Source: an uncultured Hymenobacter sp.
GTDB lineage: Bacteria; Bacteroidota; Bacteroidia; Cytophagales; Hymenobacteraceae
Length of the DNA: 7,941 nt
Reading direction: 5' to 3'
NCBI GenBank assembly: GCA_937871705.1
Contig: CALMOO010000248.1
Span: 2,062-10,002 of the forward strand
Part shown: in pieces, positions 1-4,577 of the stretch
Layout: every line of letters begins with the position of its first letter
Position numbering within the stretch: the first letter of the stretch is position 1
The notes under the pieces: model-generated
The model's input: only the letters and a program-made list of their open reading frames with translations
The model's database searches: none
What the model was told of the DNA's origin: nothing
Program-made: the position numbers and the translations under genes

Positions 1-2
1 GC

Positions 3-479
3 CAGCACCAGCAAGAGGTATTGGTTTCGGCCGATGGGCGCTACAGCTACTGCCGCGCCTGCGCGCCGGCCGCGGGCTACCGCCGCGAATTATATCCTGA
101 TATGCTGCCTGAAGTGCTGGCCTACCGCGAAACCCAGGGCCTGCCTACGCGCCGCCTACCCCCCCATAATCCCGCTTGCCGCCTAGTACGCGGCACTACT
201 GCTGATAACCCGGAGGCGGCGCCACTGCTAGCTATTACCTCCCCGGCCGCCCACGCCGAGTATGCGCTCAACGCCACCGAAAAGCAGCAGCTGCTCCTGA
301 GCTGCGCCGCGGCGGCCGAGGTGCGCCAAGTGTATTGGTATGTGAATGACCAGTTTTTGCGGGCGGCCAAAGCTACCGAGCGGGTGTTCTTCCGCCCGCC
401 AACTGGTGAGGTTAAAATATCCTGCGCCGACGACCACGGCCGCAACGTGGACGTGCGCGTGCTGGTGCGCACGCTCTAA
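3..479 (+). CDS. pbpC: Penicillin-binding protein 1C, C-terminal fragment (5' end outside window)
   Basis: This is the tail of a class A penicillin-binding protein of the PBP1C type, a periplasmic, membrane-anchored peptidoglycan glycosyltransferase/transpeptidase. The reading frame is open from base 3, and the TTG at 21 is internal, so the true start lies upstream of the window. About 158 residues are visible, and neither catalytic domain is among them. What is seen fits the PBP1C C-terminal family (BiPBP_C). There is a CRAC cysteine pair, a YP motif, then PPHNPAC, followed by a beta-sandwich-like end containing ITSP, VYWYVND, a VFFRPP turn and a closing ISCADDHGRN. These are the landmarks I know from Bacteroidota PBP1C proteins, which often sit after an alpha-2-macroglobulin gene; that neighbour cannot be checked here. 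It ends at TAA 477-479 with no clear terminator after it. The catalytic role is inferred from the family, since only the tail is present. Confidence 0.88.
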   Translation, partial: QHQQEVLVSADGRYSYCRACAPAAGYRRELYPDMLPEVLAYRETQGLPTRRLPPHNPACRLVRGTTADNPEAAPLLAITSPAAHAEYALNATEKQQLLLSCAAAAEVRQVYWYVNDQFLRAAKATERVFFRPPTGEVKISCADDHGRNVDVRVLVRTL

Positions 480-548
480 CACCAGCCCCTATTTTCTGCC
501 CTACTGTTGGGCTAACTTCCCCAAACCACGGACCAGCTAAAAACGTAC

Positions 549-565
549 TTGGCACAGTGCTTGCA
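549..565 (+). promoter_or_regulatory. Sigma-54 (RpoN) -24/-12 promoter
   Basis: The sequence TTGGCACAGTGCTTGCA matches the sigma-54 consensus (YTGGCACG-N4-TTGCW) at every core position except the weakly conserved G after TGGCAC. The invariant GG is at 551-552, the invariant GC at 563-564, and the 12-base offset between them is exact. Transcription would start near 576, giving a 5' leader of about 43 bases before the ATG at 619. It lies in the non-coding gap, points the right way and has no competing gene. Sigma-54 promoters need an enhancer-binding ATPase; no activator gene is in the window. Confidence 0.75.
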
Positions 566-618
566 ACCCCCCATTTACGGTTAAGCCTATTCTGCTACCC
601 TTTTACTATTTCTTTCCC

Positions 619-1176
619 ATGAAACGCTCTGGTTGGTTATTCCTCGTTCCGATGCTGTTGTGCAGCATGTTGTTTAGCTTTCAAGCCCAGGCGCAGCGCA
701 AAGGCTGGAGCCCCCAGGGCAAGGGCGCGGCCATTGGTGGCGCTGCGGGTATCCTGGGTGGGGCACTCATCGCCAAGCACAACCGGGTGGTAGGGGGCCT
801 GATTGGGGGCGCCGCCGGCGCTGGGGTGGGCTACGCTGTAGGCAAGCACACCGACAACAAGCGTAAGAAAGCCGCAGCCCTGGCCGCCGAGCGCGCCGCG
901 GCTAACGAGCGCATTGCCGCCGCCAATGCCCGCGCGGCCACGGCTGAGCGCGAAGCCGCCGAGCGTCGCTCGGTAGCCAGCAGCCCCAGCACCAGCAGCA
1001 TTGCCCGCGTGGCGGGAGCTACTACCCTGGCTGCGGCCAGCGGCGCCGGAGTGGCTCAAGGCTTTGCGGCTACTACGCCCGGCACCGTCGTGCCGGCTGG
1101 CTACTTTCCTAATCCTCAGTATGGCCAAACTGACGTAGCCTACCCAACTGCCGATGTGCGGCGCAAAAGCTGGTAG
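619..1176 (+). CDS. Secreted glycine-zipper domain protein
   Basis: This encodes a 185-residue exported protein of unknown function. Residues 1-25 form a signal peptide: KR near the start, a hydrophobic stretch over 6-21, and an AQA site with cleavage likely after A25. Residues 36-76 are a glycine zipper, rich in GG and GxxxG spacing (IGGAAGILGGAL, then VVGGLIGGAAGAGVGYAVG), the type that packs as a membrane-associated helical hairpin. Residues 81-118 are an Ala/Glu/Arg-rich helix, probably a coiled coil, that starts with a basic KRKK. Residues 120-160 are Ser/Ala/Gly-rich and low in complexity. The tail is Tyr/Pro-rich and ends RRKSW. It resembles the YMGG/Gly-zipper_2 families, several of which are cell-envelope or stress-linked proteins; the role here is an inference. 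The ATG at 619 is chosen because it gives a complete signal peptide. The gene is apparently monocistronic, with a sigma-54-type promoter before it and an intrinsic terminator after it, which suggests conditional expression. Confidence 0.85.
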   Translation: MKRSGWLFLVPMLLCSMLFSFQAQAQRKGWSPQGKGAAIGGAAGILGGALIAKHNRVVGGLIGGAAGAGVGYAVGKHTDNKRKKAAALAAERAAANERIAAANARAATAEREAAERRSVASSPSTSSIARVAGATTLAAASGAGVAQGFAATTPGTVVPAGYFPNPQYGQTDVAYPTADVRRKSW

Positions 1177-1200
1177 CCCTACCCCCTTGTTTTAAGATGA

Positions 1201-1229
1201 AAAACCCAGGTCTGGCGACCTGGGTTTTT
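1201..1229 (+). terminator. Rho-independent terminator of the glycine-zipper gene
   Basis: A perfect 12-bp stem pairs 1201-1212 with 1217-1228 around a 4-base TGGC loop, and TTTTT at 1225-1229 forms the U tract. It begins 24 bases after the stop codon. The A-run on the left arm means it could also work on the opposite strand. Confidence 0.9.
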
Positions 1230-1273
1230 CGTATTTTCTGCGTTTCCTCTTTTCTCTTTTCCAAAACCCTTTT

Positions 1274-1771
1274 ATGAAATTCTACCTGCCTTTGTTTTGT
1301 GCGGCGGCCTTCCTGACCTCATGCTCCGGCAACTCCGGCACCAACGCTACGCCCGCTGCTACGGGCACCAGCAGCACCGCCAGCGTGAGCGTGGCCGACC
1401 TAAATCAGCAGTTCATCGCCGCTTGGAACGGCAAAGACGCCTCCAAAGCCGCCTCGCTGCTGGCTGATGATGCCGAGTTTTTGCAGGGCGAAACGCACTT
1501 CAGCGGTAAATCGGAGGTGACGAATAAGTGGATTACCCCTACTATCAACACCATCTCCAGCCTCAAAACTAGCGTAGTAAGCTCGGGCACCGATGTCAAC
1601 ACGGCTTATGAAGCGGGCACTTTCTCGGTTGATGTTTTGCCCACTGCTACCGAGACTACTCCTGGCACAGGCGAGGGCAACTACTTGTTTCTGTGGAAGA
1701 AAGGCACAGATGGCAGCTGGAAACTTAGCTACGCGCAGCTCGAAGACCTGCCCGTGCAAATGAAAAAGTAA
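1274..1771 (+). CDS. Lipoprotein with NTF2/SnoaL-like (DUF4440-type) domain
   Basis: This encodes a 165-residue predicted lipoprotein. The N-terminus has a short signal peptide ending in a lipobox LTSC, with C17 as the lipidated residue, followed by a Ser/Gly/Thr/Ala-rich linker to about residue 38. The rest reads as a cone-shaped NTF2/SnoaL-like fold. An opening helix (VADLNQQFIAAWNGKDASKAASLLADDAEFL) has the typical 'aWn.kD...lad DaeF' pattern of the DUF4440 group. A GKSEV...W segment, beta-strands with an EAGTFSVDV strand, and a closing LFLWKKGTDGSWKLSY strand follow. That final pattern (W.kg.dG.Wkl.y) is typical of the family. Such proteins can be enzymes or only binding proteins, and I see no diagnostic catalytic residues, so no activity is assigned. 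The ATG at 1274 follows a pyrimidine-rich leader without a Shine-Dalgarno sequence. No terminator lies immediately after the stop; the next one is the hairpin at 1883-1937. Confidence 0.82.
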   Translation: MKFYLPLFCAAAFLTSCSGNSGTNATPAATGTSSTASVSVADLNQQFIAAWNGKDASKAASLLADDAEFLQGETHFSGKSEVTNKWITPTINTISSLKTSVVSSGTDVNTAYEAGTFSVDVLPTATETTPGTGEGNYLFLWKKGTDGSWKLSYAQLEDLPVQMKK

Positions 1772-1798
1772 TGAGGTTCTATTAAACTTTTGCTGGAT

Positions 1799-1850
1799 TA
1801 ACAGCTTGTTAGGCTTCGGTCGCATTCGACCAAGACCCTTGACGCTGTTA
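1799..1850 (+). repeat. Nested inverted repeats in the leader of the efflux operon
   Basis: An outer perfect 7-bp inverted repeat (TAACAGC at 1799-1805, GCTGTTA at 1844-1850) encloses an inner hairpin. The inner stem pairs GGTCG 1818-1822 with CGACC 1827-1831 over a CATT loop. It extends as CTT 1814-1816 with AAG 1832-1834 across a bulged C at 1817. There is no T tract, so it is not a terminator. It ends five bases before the TolC ATG, so it could be an operator for a dimeric repressor or a 5'-leader RNA structure. Confidence 0.4.
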
Positions 1851-1854
1851 GTTG

Positions 1855-3276
1855 ATGTTACGCAATTTACTTAAGTACCCTTGCCGACCTGGTTGGCCCT
1901 GGACGTTCCGGGGCCGACAGGTCGGCTTATTTTTTTTGCTGGCCCTCAGTGTGCTAGCCGGCTTGCCGGCCGCAGCGCAGGCGCCGGGGGCACCGCCTTC
2001 GCAGCCCGTGCCCAGCGTGGCCAACCTGCCGCAGTGCATCGATTTTGCGCTGCGTAACCAGCCGCTGGTGCGGCAGTCGCAGCTCGACGAGCAGATTGGG
2101 GAGCGCAACATTCGCATCGGGCTTTCGGCCTGGCTGCCGCAGATAAACGGCACCGCCAACTACACCCGCAATATCCAGCTGCAAACCACGGTTTTTCCTA
2201 ATCTAACCGACCCTACGGGCCCGCAGCAGGTTATTCGCATTGGCCTTAATAACACCTCGACCCTGGGGGTAGCGGCTAGCCAACTGCTGTTCAGCAATGA
2301 TGTGTTGCTGGCGGCGCGCTCGGTGCGCTCGACGCGGCTCGTGTACCAGCAAACCACCACGGCCAATAAGATTGACGTGGTAACGAACGTCAGCAAAGCG
2401 TTTTACGACATTTTGCTGACGGAGGAACAGCTCAAAATCCTGAAGGAAGACATCGTACGCCAAGAGCGGCAGGTGAAGGACTCGAAGGCTAAGCTCGACG
2501 TGGGCTTGGTCGATAAGACTGATTTTCTGCGGGCTTCCGTGTCGGCGCGCAATGCCTATGCGCAGCAGCGCACCACGGCCGCTGCGCTACCCGGCAAGTA
2601 TTCGACGCTGAAGCAGCTCATGGGCTTGGGCCCCGACAAGCCGCTCACGCTGCAATACGACACGCTGCAGATGGTGCGCGAAACTCAACTTGACACTGCC
2701 GAGCAACTGGTGCCCGAGCGTCGCATCGAGGTGCAGCAGCTCTTGACGCAGAAGCGGTTACAAGGCTTCAATATTGACTATTACCGCTACGGCTTCCTAC
2801 CTAACCTGTCGAGCTTCTACAACTACAGCCGGATATTTCAGAACAACGAGTTTTCGGAGCTGTATAAAACCGCCTACCCCAACCAGCAGGCCGGGGTGCA
2901 GCTGGGCCTACCCATCTTCACGGGCCTACGCCGAATCCAAAACCTGAAAATCGCCCGCCTCCAAGACGAGCGGCTCGACCTGGATTTGTTTAATACCAAA
3001 AATCAGATTACCACCGAATACTCGCAGGCACTAGGCGTGTACAAAGGCGCTGTGAGCCAGCTAAATGCGCTACAAGAAAACTTGGGCGACGCCAAGGAAG
3101 TGTACCGCGTCATCAACCTGCAGTACCGCGAGGGCATCAAGACCTTTTTGGAGCTGACCGTGGCGGAGGCTGACCTACGCACGGCGCAGCTTAATTACTA
3201 CAATGCTTTGTTCAACGTGCTGTCCAGCAAGCTGGATGTGCAGCGGGCGCTCGGCAATATTACGTTCAACCAGTGA
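1855..3276 (+). CDS. TolC-family outer-membrane efflux channel
   Basis: This encodes the outer-membrane factor of the tripartite pump, 473 residues from ATG 1855. A TTG directly before it (1852) is in frame but less likely. The signal peptide is unusual: a long n-region of about 22 residues rich in Pro, Trp and Arg, a hydrophobic core over 23-37 and an AQA site with cleavage likely after A43. There is no lipobox. Two outer-membrane efflux protein (OEP) repeats follow. The first opens with NLPQCIDFALRNQP and the 'glsawLPQI' element, then long helices such as FYDILLTEEQLKILKEDI and the LDVGLVDKTDFLRA turn. The second contains GFLPNLSSFYNYS, a GVQLGLPIFTG strand and the LQYREGIKTFLELTVAEADL helix. 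Length and repeat order are normal for the family. The stop overlaps the adaptor's GTG start by four bases. The oddity is that a terminator-like hairpin (1883-1937) encodes residues 10-28. No downstream start codon gives a better signal peptide, so the ATG is kept. Confidence 0.9.
   Translation: MLRNLLKYPCRPGWPWTFRGRQVGLFFLLALSVLAGLPAAAQAPGAPPSQPVPSVANLPQCIDFALRNQPLVRQSQLDEQIGERNIRIGLSAWLPQINGTANYTRNIQLQTTVFPNLTDPTGPQQVIRIGLNNTSTLGVAASQLLFSNDVLLAARSVRSTRLVYQQTTTANKIDVVTNVSKAFYDILLTEEQLKILKEDIVRQERQVKDSKAKLDVGLVDKTDFLRASVSARNAYAQQRTTAAALPGKYSTLKQLMGLGPDKPLTLQYDTLQMVRETQLDTAEQLVPERRIEVQQLLTQKRLQGFNIDYYRYGFLPNLSSFYNYSRIFQNNEFSELYKTAYPNQQAGVQLGLPIFTGLRRIQNLKIARLQDERLDLDLFNTKNQITTEYSQALGVYKGAVSQLNALQENLGDAKEVYRVINLQYREGIKTFLELTVAEADLRTAQLNYYNALFNVLSSKLDVQRALGNITFNQ
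1883..1937 (+). terminator. Intrinsic-terminator-like hairpin inside the start of the TolC gene (possible attenuator)
   Basis: The outer stem is a perfect 9 bp (GCCGACCTG 1883-1891 with CAGGTCGGC 1918-1926). After a small internal loop (1892-1894 against 1916-1917), a second stem pairs 1895-1903 with 1907-1915. That gives nine pairs including one G-T wobble, closed by a CGT loop. TTA then eight T (1930-1937) follow directly. This is the textbook shape of a Rho-independent terminator, yet it begins 28 bases inside the TolC reading frame. It may end transcripts of the upstream lipoprotein gene, which has no other terminator, or it may be an attenuator of the efflux operon. Confidence 0.65.
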
Positions 3277-4442
3277 GAAATTTCAACTTAAAAACCGCTA
3301 GCCGGGTGGCGCCTGCGGTAGTGCTACTTGGGCTGCTCGCTGCGTGCGGCAAGAAAGAAGCTGCGCAACAAGCCGGCCCACCGCCCGCTACCCCCGTGGC
3401 CGTGTACAAGGTGCAGGGCGAAGACGTGGTAAGTGCCGACACCTACCCCGCCACCGTAGTGCCGCTGAATGAGGTGCAGCTACTAGCCGAGGTAACGGGC
3501 TACCTCACTGACATTTATATTCAGGATGGGCAGCGCGTAACCAAAGGCCAGAAGCTGTACGCCATCGACCGCACGCGCTACGCCGCTGCCGCCGACCAAG
3601 CGAAAGCTCAGCTACAAGTGACGCGCACCAACTACGTGCGCATTGCCAAAGATGCCGAGCGCTATAAGCGCTTGGCTGAGCAAGACGCCATTGCCCTTCA
3701 GCAAGTTGATGTATCGCGGGCCGATGTAGCCAATGCGCAGTCGCAGATTGCTGCGTCGCAGGCCGCGCTACGGAGCGTGGAGCTAGATTTGCGCCATTCC
3801 GTAATTGTGGCGCCACTCACCGGCACCATCGGCATTGCGCAAGTGAAGCTCGGGGCGCTGGTGACGCAGGGCCAGACCTTGATTAATACCGTGTCGGCCG
3901 AGAACCCAATTGCGGTTGATGTGAACGTGGGGGAGCAGGATATTGCCCGCTTCACCAAGCTTCAGCAAGCGAAGGGCGTACGCAAGGATTCCGTATTTAC
4001 GCTGCAAGTGCCCGGCGGCCAAACCTATAAGCTACCCGGTAAAATCGTGACCATCGACCGCGCCGTTGACCCGCAAACGGGCACGCTGCGGGTGCGGGTG
4101 CAGTTCCCCAATCCTACCCGGCAGCTCAAGGCGGGCATGAACACCAGCTTGCGCGTGCTCAACCAAGATACGGGCAACCAACTCGTGATTCCGGCCCGCG
4201 CCGTGACCGAGCAAATGGGCGAATTCTACGTGTACGTGGTGGGCGACAGCAGCAAAGTATCGCAGCGCAAAGTACTGACCGGCACCAAGGTAAAAGACAA
4301 AATAGTGGTGCGCCAGGGCTTGAAAGCAGGCGACACCATCGTCAGCGATGGCATTCAGAACCTGCACGAAGGCTCCGTGATTCAGGTCGGCGACCCCACC
4401 AAGCCGGCTGCAGCCCAGGGTGCGGCCGCGACGGGCAAGTAG
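3273..4442 (+). CDS. RND efflux periplasmic adaptor (membrane fusion) lipoprotein
   Basis: This encodes the adaptor that links the inner-membrane pump to the TolC-like channel, 389 residues, AcrA/MexA type. The signal peptide ends in the lipobox LLAAC with C25 lipidated, so the protein is anchored by lipid. The first lipoyl half is at about 66-98 (EVTGYLTDIYIQDGQRVTKG then LYAID). The coiled-coil hairpin spans about 100-174, with the tip near residues 133-145. The second lipoyl half is at about 177-206 (VIVAPLTGTIG, LGALVTQGQ). A beta-barrel covers about 212-300 (with IDRAVDPQTGTLRVRV), and a membrane-proximal domain covers about 302-375 (VIPARAV...GLKAGDTIV). The start is GTG, which shares bases with the TolC stop codon (GTGA). 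It is the only start that supplies a full signal peptide in this tight arrangement, and the overlap suggests translational coupling. Ala-rich low-complexity residues end the protein. Confidence 0.92.
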   Translation: MRNFNLKTASRVAPAVVLLGLLAACGKKEAAQQAGPPPATPVAVYKVQGEDVVSADTYPATVVPLNEVQLLAEVTGYLTDIYIQDGQRVTKGQKLYAIDRTRYAAAADQAKAQLQVTRTNYVRIAKDAERYKRLAEQDAIALQQVDVSRADVANAQSQIAASQAALRSVELDLRHSVIVAPLTGTIGIAQVKLGALVTQGQTLINTVSAENPIAVDVNVGEQDIARFTKLQQAKGVRKDSVFTLQVPGGQTYKLPGKIVTIDRAVDPQTGTLRVRVQFPNPTRQLKAGMNTSLRVLNQDTGNQLVIPARAVTEQMGEFYVYVVGDSSKVSQRKVLTGTKVKDKIVVRQGLKAGDTIVSDGIQNLHEGSVIQVGDPTKPAAAQGAAATGK

Positions 4443-4469
4443 GCCTGCTAATTATCTATACTTTACACC

Positions 4470-4564
4470 TGTCATGCTGAGCTTGTCGAAGCATCTCTAC
4501 CACGCCGCCAGGATTACTACCCCCAGCGGCGTTGGAGAGATGCTTCGACAAGCTCAGCATGACA
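4470..4564. repeat. Large REP/MITE-like inverted repeat between the adaptor and pump genes
   Basis: Perfect 29-base arms (4470-4498 and 4536-4564) begin TGTCATGCTGAGC on the left and end with its complement on the right. Inside them, after a small mismatched internal loop, seven more bases pair (ACGCCGC 4502-4508 with GCGGCGT 4526-4532). A 17-base loop remains. There is no T tract, so it is not a standard intrinsic terminator. No ORF lies within it. The arm sequence resembles a dispersed repeat I recall from Hymenobacter-like genomes; copy number cannot be checked here. It fills most of the 135-base gap between adaptor and pump, and the transcript would fold into a very stable hairpin. Confidence 0.85.
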
Positions 4565-4577
4565 AACGCTTCCCCGC

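Noticed and set aside
21..23. TTG as the start of a complete 152-residue protein
   Set aside because: The frame stays open to the window edge, and the residues before it continue the PBP1C pattern, so this is an internal codon of a truncated gene.
483..513. AGCCC...GGGCT inverted repeat as a terminator for the PBP1C gene
   Set aside because: The stem is only five bases, the loop is long, and no T tract follows.
637..1128. Long minus-strand open frame opposite the glycine-zipper gene
   Set aside because: It is a shadow of a GC-rich, Ala/Gly-rich gene. Its product is low-complexity with no recognisable domain, while the + strand gene has a signal peptide, promoter and terminator.
1783..1792. 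TAAACTTTTG as a Bacteroidota -7 box (TAnnTTTG) for the efflux operon
   Set aside because: The spacing between TA and TTTG is four bases, not two, and no TTTG-type -33 element lies about 19 bases upstream.
1936..1938. TTG as an alternative TolC start just after the hairpin
   Set aside because: It would leave a signal peptide with no positive charge. The ATG at 1855 is better even though it places the hairpin inside the gene.
4451..4466. AT-rich TATCTATACTTTACAC after the adaptor stop as a promoter for the pump gene
   Set aside because: It does not match TAnnTTTG or a -33 element, and the following inverted repeat would lie in the leader. Not strong enough to call.
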